DNA from: Phytohabitans aurantiacus
GTDB taxonomy: Bacteria; Actinomycetota; Actinomycetes; Mycobacteriales; Micromonosporaceae
NCBI RefSeq assembly: GCF_027923225.1
Contig: NZ_BSDI01000063.1
Coordinates: forward strand, 1 to 64,000
DNA: 64,000 nt
Direction of reading: 5' to 3'
Position 1 is the first letter of the stretch. Every line of letters starts with the position of its first letter. The translations under genes and the position numbers were made by a program. The notes beneath the pieces are model-generated. The model was given only the letters and a program-made list of their open reading frames with translations. It did no database searches and had not been told where the DNA came from. Below, piece by piece: positions 7,477 to 16,118 of the stretch.

Positions 7477-8445
7477 GTGACTCGACGGGGATGGCTGCTG
7501 TTCGTCGCGATGGGCCTCATCTGGGGCACGCCGTATCTCATGATCAAGGTCGCGGTCGACGAGGTGTCGCCGCCGATGGTGGTGTTCGTCCGGTGCGTCT
7601 TCGGCGCGATCGTCCTACTGCCGGTGGTCGTACACCGGAAGCAGCTGGCGTCGCTGCGCGGGCGCTGGTGGTGGCTGATCGCCTTCGCCGTCACGGAGAT
7701 CGTCGGCCCGTGGCTGCTGCTCTCGGACGCCGAGCGGACGCTCTCCAGCGGCACCACCGGCCTGTTCATCGCGACCGTGCCGGTCATCGGCGTGGTGCTC
7801 GCGTGGATCGCGGGGGACCGAGGGGTGACGCCGGCGCGCTGGGCGGGGCTGCTGCTCGGGTTCGGCGGCGTGGCGCTGCTGGCCGCGCCGACCGTGGAGA
7901 GCAGCGGTGCCTGGCCGGCCACGGAGATGCTGCTGGTGGCGATCGGGTACGCGGCCGCGCCGCTGATCGCCGACCGCGCCCTGCGCGACGTGCCCGGTCT
8001 CGTGGTGACCGCGACCTGCCTGGCCTTCGCGAGCCTTGTCTACGCCCCGGCGGCGGCGTGGACGTGGCCGGACAGCCTGCCGTCCGGGCGGGCGCTGCTG
8101 GCCCTCGCCGGGCTGGCCACGGTCTGCACGGCCCTCGCGTTCGTGCTGTTCTTCGAGCTGATCAAGGAGGTCGGCGCGGCCCGCGCCACCGTGATCACAT
8201 ACGTGAACCCGGCGATCGCGGTCGCCCTCGGCGCGGCGGTGCTCGGCGAGCCGCTGACGCTGAGCGTGGGCGCGGCGTTCGCGCTGATCCTGGTCGGCTC
8301 GGTGCTGGCGACCCGTGGCGGCGGCGCCATCTCAGAAAGCGTCAGCCCAGCACCGGTCAGCCCAGAACCTCTGCCAGAAACTCCAGGTGACTCGCCTTCT
8401 GGTACGCCAGACCGCCCTCATGACCGTTATACGGCCACACGTTGA
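7477..8445 (+). CDS. EamA/DMT-family transporter
   Basis: 322 aa starting with GTG. About ten membrane helices in two EamA repeats (first LLFVAMGLIWGTPYLMIKVA; second near AWPATEMLLVAIGYAAAPLI), with the family-type ending GAAVLGEPLTLSVGAAFALI. Predicted small-metabolite exporter of the inner membrane. A polar, Pro/Ser-rich tail of about 38 residues (about 285-322) lies antisense to the 3' end of the convergent esterase gene. Probably co-transcribed with the AraC regulator 10 bp upstream. Confidence 0.88.
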   Translation: MTRRGWLLFVAMGLIWGTPYLMIKVAVDEVSPPMVVFVRCVFGAIVLLPVVVHRKQLASLRGRWWWLIAFAVTEIVGPWLLLSDAERTLSSGTTGLFIATVPVIGVVLAWIAGDRGVTPARWAGLLLGFGGVALLAAPTVESSGAWPATEMLLVAIGYAAAPLIADRALRDVPGLVVTATCLAFASLVYAPAAAWTWPDSLPSGRALLALAGLATVCTALAFVLFFELIKEVGAARATVITYVNPAIAVALGAAVLGEPLTLSVGAAFALILVGSVLATRGGGAISESVSPAPVSPEPLPETPGDSPSGTPDRPHDRYTATR

Positions 8446-9325
8446 TGGCCTTGCGCCCCGCGTAGTGGTTGTACGCGGCGTACACGGTCGACGGTGGGCA
8501 CACGTCGTCCATGAGCGCGACGGAGAAGTTGGCCGGTGCGGTGGCGCGGGTGGCGAAGTTGACGCCGTCGAAGTACGACAGCGTGTCGAAGACGGTGTCG
8601 ACGTGGTCGCGGTGGGTCTTGAGGTACGTCACGATCTCCTGGTACGGGAACGCGTTGGTGATCTCGGTGGCCCGCCGGTAGTGGCACAGGAACGGCACGT
8701 CGGGCATCACACCGGCCAGGCCCTCCACGAGCCCGGAGACCGCGATCGTGATGCCGCCGCCCTGGCTGCCGCCGCCGATCGCGATCCGCTCCGGGTCGAC
8801 GCGCTCGTGGCCGCGGGCGGCGTCGACGGCGCGCACCGCGTCGGTGAAGACCCGGCGGTAGTAGTAGTGCTGGGGGTCGGTGACGCCCCGGGTCATGAAG
8901 CCGGGCGTCTGCGGCCCGCCGCTGCCGTCGGGGTCGGGGGTGTCGCCGACGAGATAGCCGCCGCTGCCCTGGCCACGCGTATCCATGACGAAGTGCGCGT
9001 ATCCGGCGGCGCTGTAGTGCAGCCAGTCGTGCGGCAGCCCGCGCCCGCCCCCGTACCCGATGTACTCGACCACGCACGGCAACGGGCCCTCGGCGTGCTT
9101 CGGCAGCAGGAACCAGCCGCGCACCGGCTGCCCCGCGAAGCCCGCGAACGTGACGTCGAAGACGTCGACGGTCTTCAGCCGGGTGGGGTGCGGCTCGAAC
9201 CGCGGCTCGGTGCCGGCCGCCCGTGCCTGCTCCACAGTAGACTTCCAGAACGCGTCGAAGTCAGCGGGCTCCACGCGGTCCGGGCGGTACTCCTGAAGTT
9301 GCTCGAGTGGCCAGTCGACGAACAT
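8357..9325 (-). CDS. Acetyl xylan esterase / cephalosporin-C deacetylase family (CE7)
   Basis: 322 aa from the ATG at 9325 (MFVDWPLEQLQEYRP), chosen because the CE7 family begins with this P-L-E-x-L-x-x-Y segment; 9343 is an alternative start. The alpha/beta-hydrolase nucleophile elbow is GGSQGGG (Ser), the acid is in MDDVCPP (Asp), and the His is in YNGHEGG. The RGQGSGG segment is also CE7-like. It removes acetyl groups from short xylo-oligosaccharides and is cytoplasmic, with no signal peptide. It fits functionally with the GH43 operon and GH11 xylanase in this window. Its 3' end overlaps the EamA gene by 89 bp. Confidence 0.88.
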   Translation of the reverse strand: MFVDWPLEQLQEYRPDRVEPADFDAFWKSTVEQARAAGTEPRFEPHPTRLKTVDVFDVTFAGFAGQPVRGWFLLPKHAEGPLPCVVEYIGYGGGRGLPHDWLHYSAAGYAHFVMDTRGQGSGGYLVGDTPDPDGSGGPQTPGFMTRGVTDPQHYYYRRVFTDAVRAVDAARGHERVDPERIAIGGGSQGGGITIAVSGLVEGLAGVMPDVPFLCHYRRATEITNAFPYQEIVTYLKTHRDHVDTVFDTLSYFDGVNFATRATAPANFSVALMDDVCPPSTVYAAYNHYAGRKAINVWPYNGHEGGLAYQKASHLEFLAEVLG

Positions 9326-9383
9326 GCCCGCACGGTACGTCATGTTGACCATGGAAGGGAAGGGCGCGCGGTAGGGTGGTGGC

Positions 9384-10535
9384 GTGCCCGTCACGGCCGC
9401 TGAGACCTTCACACCGATCGCCCGGTACGCCGCGCGCCTGCACGCCATCGCGGGTGGCACGCATCACGTCGCGTCACCGCTGGGCGCGTGGCTCCTGCTG
9501 GCCCTGTGCGGCGCGGCTGGCCATGACGTCGAGGAGGCGCTCGGCGTCGACGCCGACGACGCGCTCGCCTTCGCCGCCGACCTGCTGGGCACCCCGCACG
9601 ACGCCGTCCTGTCGGCGGCCGCCGTCTGGACCCGGGCCCGCGCCGACGCGCTGCTGCGCCGGCTGCCGGCCGCCGTCGAGACCGGCGACCTGCCCGGCCA
9701 GGACCGCCTCGACGCGTGGGCGCGCGAGCACACGCTCGGCCTGATCGAGAGCTTCCCGCTGCAGGTGCCGCCGACCGCCGTGGTCGTGCTCGCGACCGCG
9801 CTCGCCACGAAGGTGTCGTGGGGCATGCCGTTCGACGTGGTGCCGGGTTCGACGCTGGGCGGCCCGTTCGGGGCTCGACTCGCCAACGCGTTGCGCACGC
9901 CCGAGGGGCATGGGCACCGGCAGTTCGTCGCGTCGTCCGCACGCGCCGGCGACCTCGTCGTGCACACCGCACGGGCCCGCGAGGGCCTGGCGGTCACGTC
10001 GGTCGCCGCCGCGCCCGACGTGCCGGCCGCCGACGTGCTCGCGGCCGCGTACGAGGTGGCGGGCGGCACGGCTGTGGCGCGGTCGCTGTTCGACCTTCCG
10101 CTCGGCGACGGGCCACTGTGGACGATCAGCGAACGGCACGCGCCGGTCACCGCCGCGAGCGGGCGTGAGGAGCGGTGCGCGGCCATCCTGCCCGCCTGGG
10201 AGGCCCGCAGCGAGATCGACCTCGGCCACCCCGACCTCGGCTTCCCGGCGGGGGCGCGGGCCATCGCTGAGCTTCTGGGCCTGACCGAGTACGACTACGA
10301 GGCGCGCCAGTCAGCGGTGGCTCGCTACACGCGGGTGGGCTTCGAGGCGGCGGCGGTGTCCGCGATGTTCACGACGACCGGGTTCACGATGCCGCGCGAG
10401 GGCCTGGTGCGCACGGCTGAGCTGCGGTTCGGCCACCCGTACGCGGTGGTGGCGGTCGCGTCGGGCGGTGGACCGTGGGACGGCGTGCCGGTGTTCTCGG
10501 CGTGGGTCGCTAACCCCAGTGGGTCGGCCGGCTGA
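9384..10535 (+). CDS. Serpin-like protein
   Basis: 383 aa, GTG start. Serpin hallmarks are recognisable but divergent. An N-terminal helix region reads FTPIARYAARLHAIAGG...VASPLGAWLLLALCGAAG, corresponding to the serpin S-P-x-S-I-x-x-A-L-x-x-x-x-x-G-A. The s3A-like segment is VVLATALATKVSWGMPFD. The C-terminal s4B/s5B-like segment is FGHPYAVVAVA...VPVFSAWVANP, echoing the serpin ending H-P-F-x-x-x-I...F-x-G-x-V-x-x-P. No signal peptide is seen. Whether it inhibits a protease is unclear, because the hinge region is not canonical. Confidence 0.6.
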   Translation: MPVTAAETFTPIARYAARLHAIAGGTHHVASPLGAWLLLALCGAAGHDVEEALGVDADDALAFAADLLGTPHDAVLSAAAVWTRARADALLRRLPAAVETGDLPGQDRLDAWAREHTLGLIESFPLQVPPTAVVVLATALATKVSWGMPFDVVPGSTLGGPFGARLANALRTPEGHGHRQFVASSARAGDLVVHTARAREGLAVTSVAAAPDVPAADVLAAAYEVAGGTAVARSLFDLPLGDGPLWTISERHAPVTAASGREERCAAILPAWEARSEIDLGHPDLGFPAGARAIAELLGLTEYDYEARQSAVARYTRVGFEAAAVSAMFTTTGFTMPREGLVRTAELRFGHPYAVVAVASGGGPWDGVPVFSAWVANPSGSAG

Positions 10536-11319
10536 CCGACGCCGGCAGGCGCGTCGTGCGGTCGCCCCGGGCGGCGTTCACCTGCGGCTGGGTGAGGAAG
10601 AGGCTGTCGCTCAGGTTGGCGCCGCGCAGGTCCGCCGCGCGCAGGTCAGCTCCGATCAGGTCGGCGAGCCGCAGGTCGGCGCCGCGCAGGTCCGCGCCGA
10701 TGAGGTACGCGCCGCGCAGGTTGGCGCCCCGGAGGTCGGCACCCCGCAACCGGGCACCGATCAGGTCGGCGCGGGCCCTCTCGGGTCGCCGCCGCACGCC
10801 GGCCCGCGCCAGCTCGCTCACCTTGCGGAGCAGGGGGTCGGCTGCCTCCCAGTACACCTTGGGAGCGATCGTGGTGAGGTCGCTGCTCCGCGTCGCGGCC
10901 TCGACCCGGTCGTAGGTTGCGGTCAGGTCTTTGTTCATCGATCGGGCGGCGGGCAGCGCGCGTGCCTCGCGCAGGTACCAGAGCAGCTCGTGCAGCTCGC
11001 GCATGACCGTGAACGCCGCGAACATCGGCGCGGCGGTCTCGGGCGCCTCGCGCCAGCTCCGCCCGCCGAACGTCACCTGCGCCACCTTCTGCCCGGCGCC
11101 GAAGCAGTCGAAGACCACGCAGCCGGGAAAGCCGCGGTCGCGCAGGTCGCGGTGGATGCCGCAGCGGAAGTCGTCCTGGAGGTTGGCGCAGGCGTGGCCG
11201 GCCGGCTTGTCGATCGCGAAGTCGGCTGATTTGGCGAACGCGGGCGCGACGCAGCACAGCCCGAAGCAGCGCTCGCAGTCGGCGCGGAGCTCGTCGGTCA
11301 CTGGGTTCACCGGCTTCAC
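10510..11319 (-). CDS. Cys-rich (YkgJ-like) domain fused to pentapeptide repeats
   Basis: 269 aa from a GTG at 11319; the longer frame upstream belongs to the next gene. The N-terminus has a Cys-rich signature (CERCFGLCC, then GHACANL, RCGIHRDLR and GCVVFDCFG), like metal/Fe-S-binding CxxCxxxCC proteins. After a helical middle, residues about 185-245 form some ten pentapeptide repeats of the A(D/N)LxG type (DLRGANLRGAYLIGADLRGA). The start codon overlaps the stop of the upstream pentapeptide gene (TAGTG), so the pair is translationally coupled. The repeats should fold as a right-handed quadrilateral beta-helix. Function is unknown. Confidence 0.8.
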   Translation of the reverse strand: MKPVNPVTDELRADCERCFGLCCVAPAFAKSADFAIDKPAGHACANLQDDFRCGIHRDLRDRGFPGCVVFDCFGAGQKVAQVTFGGRSWREAPETAAPMFAAFTVMRELHELLWYLREARALPAARSMNKDLTATYDRVEAATRSSDLTTIAPKVYWEAADPLLRKVSELARAGVRRRPERARADLIGARLRGADLRGANLRGAYLIGADLRGADLRLADLIGADLRAADLRGANLSDSLFLTQPQVNAARGDRTTRLPASVSRPTHWG

Positions 11320-11912
11320 TATCGGATCTCCAGACCGATGTTCTGGGCGATCACCACCGCCTGCTCGGGCGTGATGATCGCGCCGCGCAGCTCGACGCTC
11401 GCCGGGTCGAGCGTGGTGAGGTCGCTGCCACGCAGGTCGCAGCCGCTGAGGTCGGCGCCGCGCAGGTTGGCGCCGGAGAGGTCCGCGCCGATGATGGTGG
11501 CGCCGGCACAGTTGGCGCCGCTGAGATCCACCTCGCGCATGCGTACGCCGTCGAAGGTGACCCCGCGCAGGTCGGCGCGCGCGAGCGAGGCGAACGACCA
11601 GTCGCCGCCCTTGACGCGCATCGGTCGCACCGGTGACTCTTCGAAGGTGCTGCCGGTCAGCTTGCACCCGTCGAACTCGGCCTCGAAGAGGTTGCACCGC
11701 GTAAAGGAGCACCGCAGAAACGCCGAGTCGGCGTGCCGCGACGCGTTCAGGCGCACGTTGCCGAACGTGCACTCGTCGAACACCACGCCCCGGGTCTGCG
11801 CCTCGGTCAGGTCGATGTCGTTGAAGTCGCACCTGCGGTAGACGCGCTCGACGAACTCGTCCCCGTACCAGTCCTCGTGCGCGAACGACTCGTCCTCGAC
11901 CAGGGTCTCCAT
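11319..11912 (-). CDS. Pentapeptide-repeat protein
   Basis: 197 aa from the ATG at 11912, which has an AAGGA about 8 nt upstream; a TTG at 11939 would add nine residues. Pentapeptide repeats run from about residue 25 (DFNDIDLTEAQTRGVVFDEC) to about 180, with regular A-D-L-x-G units near DLSGANLRGADLSGCDLRGS. No catalytic motif is seen. The family includes DNA-mimic (MfpA/Qnr-like) proteins, but an MfpA role is not supported by length or by the Cys-rich partner downstream. Upstream lies a divergent secreted-protein gene. Confidence 0.82.
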   Translation of the reverse strand: METLVEDESFAHEDWYGDEFVERVYRRCDFNDIDLTEAQTRGVVFDECTFGNVRLNASRHADSAFLRCSFTRCNLFEAEFDGCKLTGSTFEESPVRPMRVKGGDWSFASLARADLRGVTFDGVRMREVDLSGANCAGATIIGADLSGANLRGADLSGCDLRGSDLTTLDPASVELRGAIITPEQAVVIAQNIGLEIR

Positions 11913-11968
11913 CTGTAAATCCTTGCCGCTAATCGTCAAGATGATGAAAGAATGTTACGTTCACCCGC

Positions 11969-13129
11969 ATGATGCGAGCTTTGGGTGCCGCTGTGGGTGT
12001 CGCGGTACTGATGGTAGTGGGTGTGATCGTGGCACCGGCGGCGTCCGCCGCCACCGCGCTGACCGCCTCGAACTTCCGGCTGCAGGCGAGCGCGTACTCC
12101 AGCCTCATCGACGACCTGGACGCCGCGCTGCCGAACGTCAGCGTCCCCGCCGTGCTCGCGGACGCCAACCGGGAGGCGGAGGCGTGCGCGCCCACGGTCA
12201 GCAACCGGGTCGCGTCCTTCTGCTGGGACCCGGGTGACAACGGGGTGACCTACTGGTACCCGCAGGGCATCACCACCACTGCCGACGCGCTGGGCGCCGG
12301 CACGTACGAGGGTGCCACGGCGATCCTGGTGAGCTGGTACGACGACGGGACCAGCGGGATCGAGCGCGGCGTGCGAGTGTCCTTCGTGGACTACTCGACA
12401 CCGTCGGCGCCGGTCTACCGGCACGTGCTGCTCGTCGAGCCGTACACGCGCACCGACGGCAAGGCCTCGTTCCGGGCCGTCAACGTGCACGCCGGCGGCA
12501 TCTTCTGGTACGGCCACTACCTGTACGTGGCGTCGACAAGCCAGGGCTTCCGGGTCTTCGACATGCGGCACCTGTGGCAGACCAGTACGGCCAACGGTGC
12601 CGCGATCGGGCTGCAGTCCGACGGCACCTACCAGGCGTTCGGGTACAAGTATGTGCTGCCGCAGGCGTTGACGTACACGCGGTCCACGGCCGGCGGGTAC
12701 GCGGCGCTGCGGTTCTCGTTCGCGTCGCTCGACCGCACCAGCACCCCGGACAGCGTGATCGTCGGCGAGTGGGACGGCGGCGGCGCCGGCACCCGCCTGG
12801 TGCGCTTCCCGATCGACGCGAGCACCCGGATGCTCACCGCGTCCAGCGACGGCCTCGTGCGGGGCAGCCAGGCGTACGACATGTCGATCGCCAGCATGCA
12901 GGGCGGCACGGCGATCCGCGGCAAGTACTACCTGTCGGTCAGCGACAGCGACACCGGCCGCGGAGAGGTGAAGACGTACACGCCCGGCGGGTCCGTGACG
13001 ACGTACACCAACCACCTGCCCATCGGCCCCGAGGACGTCTCGTACTGGGAGGCACGCGACCAGCTCTGGAGCCTGACCGAGTACCCGAACACCCGGTCGA
13101 TCTACGCGATCCGCGCGTCGGCATACTGA
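11969..13129 (+). CDS. Secreted protein of unknown function
   Basis: 386 aa. A Sec signal peptide (MMRALGAAVGVAVLMVVGVI..., cleavage near ASAATA, about residue 30) precedes a beta-rich body with many Tyr/Trp/Gly segments (HAGGIFWYGHYLYVASTSQG, SVIVGEWDGGGAGTRL), suggesting a beta-propeller-like fold. A TACGTT -10-like box at 11956-11961 ends 7 nt before the ATG, compatible with a leaderless mRNA. I do not recognise a catalytic motif. Confidence 0.75.
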   Translation: MMRALGAAVGVAVLMVVGVIVAPAASAATALTASNFRLQASAYSSLIDDLDAALPNVSVPAVLADANREAEACAPTVSNRVASFCWDPGDNGVTYWYPQGITTTADALGAGTYEGATAILVSWYDDGTSGIERGVRVSFVDYSTPSAPVYRHVLLVEPYTRTDGKASFRAVNVHAGGIFWYGHYLYVASTSQGFRVFDMRHLWQTSTANGAAIGLQSDGTYQAFGYKYVLPQALTYTRSTAGGYAALRFSFASLDRTSTPDSVIVGEWDGGGAGTRLVRFPIDASTRMLTASSDGLVRGSQAYDMSIASMQGGTAIRGKYYLSVSDSDTGRGEVKTYTPGGSVTTYTNHLPIGPEDVSYWEARDQLWSLTEYPNTRSIYAIRASAY

Positions 13130-13132
13130 GCT

Positions 13133-13879
13133 GTGCTTATCGAAGAACCGCTAGCCGGCAACGCCACGGCGGGGGTGGTGCGCGTCGGTGACACCGTGCG
13201 CCGCCCCGCCGGACCGTGGAGCGACACCGTCGACGCCGTACTGTCGCACCTCGCGGCGGTCGGTTTCGACGGCGCGCCCCGGCCACTCGGGCGCGACGAG
13301 CGGGGGCGGCAGGTCCTCGAGTACGTGCCCGGCGAGGTCGGCGACGTCACCGGCACGTACTCCGAGGCCGAACTGGCATCGATCGGCCGGATGCTCGCCG
13401 ACCTGCATCTCGCGCTGGCGTCCTTCCAACCGCCCGCGGACGCGGCCTGGAACGAGCTGATCCCACCCGATCGCGCGGACCAGGTCTGCCACAACGACGT
13501 GGCACCGTGGAACCTCGTCAAGTCGGCGCGCGGCTGGGTCCTCATCGACTGGGACGCCGCCGCGCCCGCCTCCCGCCTGTGGGACGTCGCCTACGCCGCC
13601 CAGAGCATGGCGGGCCTGCGCGCCAACCGCCCGGTACCCGAGTCGGCGGCCCGCCTCCGCGCGTTCGCCGACGGCTACGGACTCGACCAGGACGGCCGCG
13701 ATGCCCTGCCCGCACTGCTGGGGCGGCGTGCCGGCGCGATGTGGGAGATGCTCCGCCAGGCCGCCGAGGAGCAGCGCCAGCCGTGGGCACGGATCTGGGT
13801 CGACGACGGCCCGTACTGGCGCTCCACCGCCGACTACCTGGACGCCAACGTGCCGGCGTGGCAGGCCACCCTGACTTGA
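13133..13879 (+). CDS. Aminoglycoside-phosphotransferase-like (APH) kinase
   Basis: 248 aa, GTG start 3 bp after the preceding stop. APH/choline-kinase fold features: the Brenner motif VCHNDVAPWNLV (H-x-D-x-x-x-x-N) and the metal-binding IDWD (VLIDWDAAAPASRLWDVAYA). The N-lobe is short, with a reduced nucleotide-positioning region. It phosphorylates an unknown small hydroxylated substrate. Resistance to aminoglycosides should not be assumed, because most such actinobacterial paralogues are uncharacterised. Confidence 0.85.
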   Translation: MLIEEPLAGNATAGVVRVGDTVRRPAGPWSDTVDAVLSHLAAVGFDGAPRPLGRDERGRQVLEYVPGEVGDVTGTYSEAELASIGRMLADLHLALASFQPPADAAWNELIPPDRADQVCHNDVAPWNLVKSARGWVLIDWDAAAPASRLWDVAYAAQSMAGLRANRPVPESAARLRAFADGYGLDQDGRDALPALLGRRAGAMWEMLRQAAEEQRQPWARIWVDDGPYWRSTADYLDANVPAWQATLT

Positions 13880-14091
13880 CCTGCCCTGACCTGGCCGGGG
13901 CGTCCGCGGGGCATGCTGCCCTCCTTTTGCGGCTTGGCGCCGTCGTGCCGCTGGCCGGTCAGCGCAGGCGGCGGTGCCCTTCGGATGCCGACGCGCCTGG
14001 GCACGCTGCCGGCGACGACCGCAACGCCCAGAGCAAGTGGGGCATCGCGCCGTCCGCCAATAAGATCTGTCAATGACGGTCGCCGGTCCTC

Positions 14092-15330
14092 CTACGTCCG
14101 CCTGTGGTAGATGTTGCGTCGGGGTCGACGTTCACTGTCCACATAGGGTGGTGGGATGAACTCGGGTCGGCCGTCGTCGGCTATCCGTACTTCCCATTCT
14201 CCGCGGTGGATGACCCGGTGGTGGTGTCCACATAGGAGTACGCCGTTGTTGAGGGCGGTGTCGCCGCCGTTTGTCCAGTGTCGAATGTGGTGGCCGTCGC
14301 ACCATTGTGGTGGTCGGTCGCATCCGGGGAAGGCGCATCCGCCGTCTCTGACGACCAGTGCTCGTCGTAGTGGTCCGGTGAACAGGCGTCGTTGTTGTCC
14401 GACGTCGAGGATCTGTCCTTGTCCGCCGAGGACGATGGGGATGATGTGGGCGTCGCAGGCGAGTCGTCGCACCTGTTCGGCGGTGAGTCGTTCGCCGGTG
14501 TCGAGCTGCCCGACGCCTAGTTCTTTACGCACCACGTCGTATGGCACGGTGACTACGACCTGTGGGCGGTCTCCGCCGTTGGCTGGTAGTTGTTCGGTGC
14601 GTAGGGCGAGCCGGCATACCTCGACGAGGGCGTCGGCGCGGCGTTGGGCGGGTGTGCTTTCCAGGTCGGGTTTGCACAGCGGGTCGAGGGCGGCGTTGAC
14701 GATCGCGGCGGCCTCAGGGTCGAGCCAGCCGGTGACCCGGAATCTGCCGTCGCCGTTGTTGGTCAGTGTGAACGCGCGGGTTTGTTGGGCGCGTTTCTCG
14801 TCGCGTTCGGTGGCGCGTCGGTCGGCTTCGTCGGCTGCTTCTGGTGCGACGTGGGTGAGGATGCGTTGGGCGGCTTTGCGGAGGATGGTTGGTTCCCAGT
14901 CGGCGAACTCTGTGATGAGGGCCTTTTCGGCGAGGTCGACCATGTCGGGGGTGGCTTCGGATGCCAGATCCTGGACGGTTTTGGCCACGATGTGTGCCTG
15001 CTCGGTGTTGACCGCCGCCGTGGACAGCGCCACATCCAGCGCCGGCCGTTGGTCCAGTGTCTTGGCCAGGTCGACGGTGCGTCGTGCGGTGTGGATGGTG
15101 ATGTGGAGGCGTTCGCGGAGCCAGACGGCGGTATTGGCGGCTTCCTGGGCGATGGGCAGGTTGCGGCCTTCGATTTCGCGGATGAGGTGGAGTTTGGTGG
15201 CTGTGAGCATCTGCTCGGCGTCGTGGATGGTGTGGAGGGCGTCGACGAGGTCGGGGTTGGACAGCGTCCAGGCGGGGGTGCTGGCGCAGTGGCCGGCGGT
15301 GTCCCGTAGCTGTTCCAACGTTTCTCGCAC
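14092..15330 (-). CDS. 13E12-repeat family protein, DUF222 plus HNH endonuclease
   Basis: 412 aa from the GTG at 15330; an upstream extension in frame is less likely. The N-terminal DUF222 helical domain covers about residues 1-290 and includes EQAHIVAKTVQDL and LDPEAAAIVNAALDPLC. The C-terminal HNH nuclease motif is CAFPGCDRPPQWCDGHHIRH, then WTNGGDTALNNGVLLCGHHH with the final His. These proteins form large paralogous families in actinobacteria and are suspected DNA-acting mobile or maintenance functions. It ends about 210 bp from the APH gene. Its 5' side borders repeat locus B, making it a candidate partner for those repeats by proximity only. Confidence 0.9.
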   Translation of the reverse strand: MRETLEQLRDTAGHCASTPAWTLSNPDLVDALHTIHDAEQMLTATKLHLIREIEGRNLPIAQEAANTAVWLRERLHITIHTARRTVDLAKTLDQRPALDVALSTAAVNTEQAHIVAKTVQDLASEATPDMVDLAEKALITEFADWEPTILRKAAQRILTHVAPEAADEADRRATERDEKRAQQTRAFTLTNNGDGRFRVTGWLDPEAAAIVNAALDPLCKPDLESTPAQRRADALVEVCRLALRTEQLPANGGDRPQVVVTVPYDVVRKELGVGQLDTGERLTAEQVRRLACDAHIIPIVLGGQGQILDVGQQRRLFTGPLRRALVVRDGGCAFPGCDRPPQWCDGHHIRHWTNGGDTALNNGVLLCGHHHRVIHRGEWEVRIADDGRPEFIPPPYVDSERRPRRNIYHRRT

Positions 15331-15530
15331 GCATTGATTCTCGTACGTTCGTGCGAAGATCGTTGCCCCCGCAGGCGCCACGCCGACGCGACACGCCGGG
15401 CACCGCAAAATTAGTCCCGCGCGGCCGGCGGGAGCGGAGCGCTTCCGACCGCGGCCGCCCTACCTTGCAAGCCTGTGGCAAATGGCGTCCGCGAGTGAGT
15501 TTCAGCCACAACTGCCGAGATTCCTGGATT

Positions 15531-15686
15531 CGAGCTACCGCGATGGCCGTCGCGGTCGATGCCGTTGCTCCCGCGGCCTCACCCTCCGCGTCCTCACGAC
15601 CCAGCCACACAGGGGTTGATCGTGAATCGCGGTGGGTGAGGCCGCGGGAGCTACGGTCTGGCGCACGACGGGCGTCGCGGTAGCCC
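15531..15686. repeat. Element P, locus B (long imperfect palindrome)
   Basis: The left arm from 15531 (CGAGCTACCGCGATGGCCGT...) and the right arm ending at 15686 (...GTCGCGGTAGCCC) pair over about 59 bp with a 38-bp centre. The core TCCCGCGGCCTCACCC/GGGTGAGGCCGCGGGA pairs perfectly and is shared with loci C and D. Confidence 0.8.
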
Positions 15687-15835
15687 AAAGCGCGATCCTG
15701 GGCCTGGTGCGGGCGTCGCGGTCTCGCGATTGCCGCGGCCGGCGCTTCGCGCTTCGGCTGACGAGCCACCGATCGACGACGACTCGAGCGCTTCGGCTCC
15801 GCCCTAGCGTGCCATCTCGGCGGAGGCTGGCGTGG

Positions 15836-15890
15836 CGCCGATCAAGGCCATGTCGATCGATCAAGGGCGAACGCACGCGGAAGAGAGAGC
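15836..15890. repeat. Element Q, truncated copy (locus B)
   Basis: Matches the first 54-55 bp of the full Q at 15982-16065 (CGCCGATCAAGG, GATCAAGGGCGAACGCACG, then gaagagaga) and then diverges. The distal arm is missing. Confidence 0.7.
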
Positions 15891-15981
15891 TGCAGGCGCC
15901 GGCTGCGGACCGGCGGAGGTCCATGCGCCGGTATCGCCGCTGCGAAGGGCGCGAGTTGGCCGCGCGGCGGGGCGGAGGCGT

Positions 15982-16065
15982 CGCCGATCAAGGGCATTCG
16001 CAAGGATCAAGGGCGAATGCACGCCGAAAAGAGATCGAACCACGTGCATTCGCCCTTGATCGGCG
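15982..16065. repeat. Element Q, locus B (84 bp)
   Basis: Exactly 84 bp, bounded by CGCCGATCAAGGGC and its perfect reverse complement GCCCTTGATCGGCG (14-bp terminal inverted repeats). An internal GATCAAGGGCGAATGCACG arm pairs with CGTGCATTCGCCCTTGATC; the loop contains aaaagagatcgaac. Confidence 0.88.
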
Positions 16066-16118
16066 GGGAGAGGGCGCGGTGGGGCGGGCGCGGCGGAGGC
16101 GCGAGGGTGGGGGCGGGG

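Larger units (their letters stand above)
15331..16118. other. 788-bp intergenic region holding repeat locus B
   Basis: No convincing gene. It contains the P palindrome (15531-15686), a truncated Q (15836-15890) and a complete Q (15982-16065). A minus-strand promoter for the 13E12 gene would lie near 15331-15400, but no clear -35/-10 pair was recognised. Short open frames reading through the repeats share the ending C-I-R-P because of the repeat sequence. Confidence 0.7.

Noticed and set aside
13133..13879. Aminoglycoside resistance gene
   Set aside because: The HxDxxxxN and IDWD motifs show an APH fold, but there is no specific similarity I can name to a resistance enzyme and no resistance context.
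15331..15375. LexA/SOS-box-like CGAAC sequence upstream of the 13E12 gene
   Set aside because: The CGAACGTACGAG stretch lacks the matching GTTCG half-site at the required spacing.
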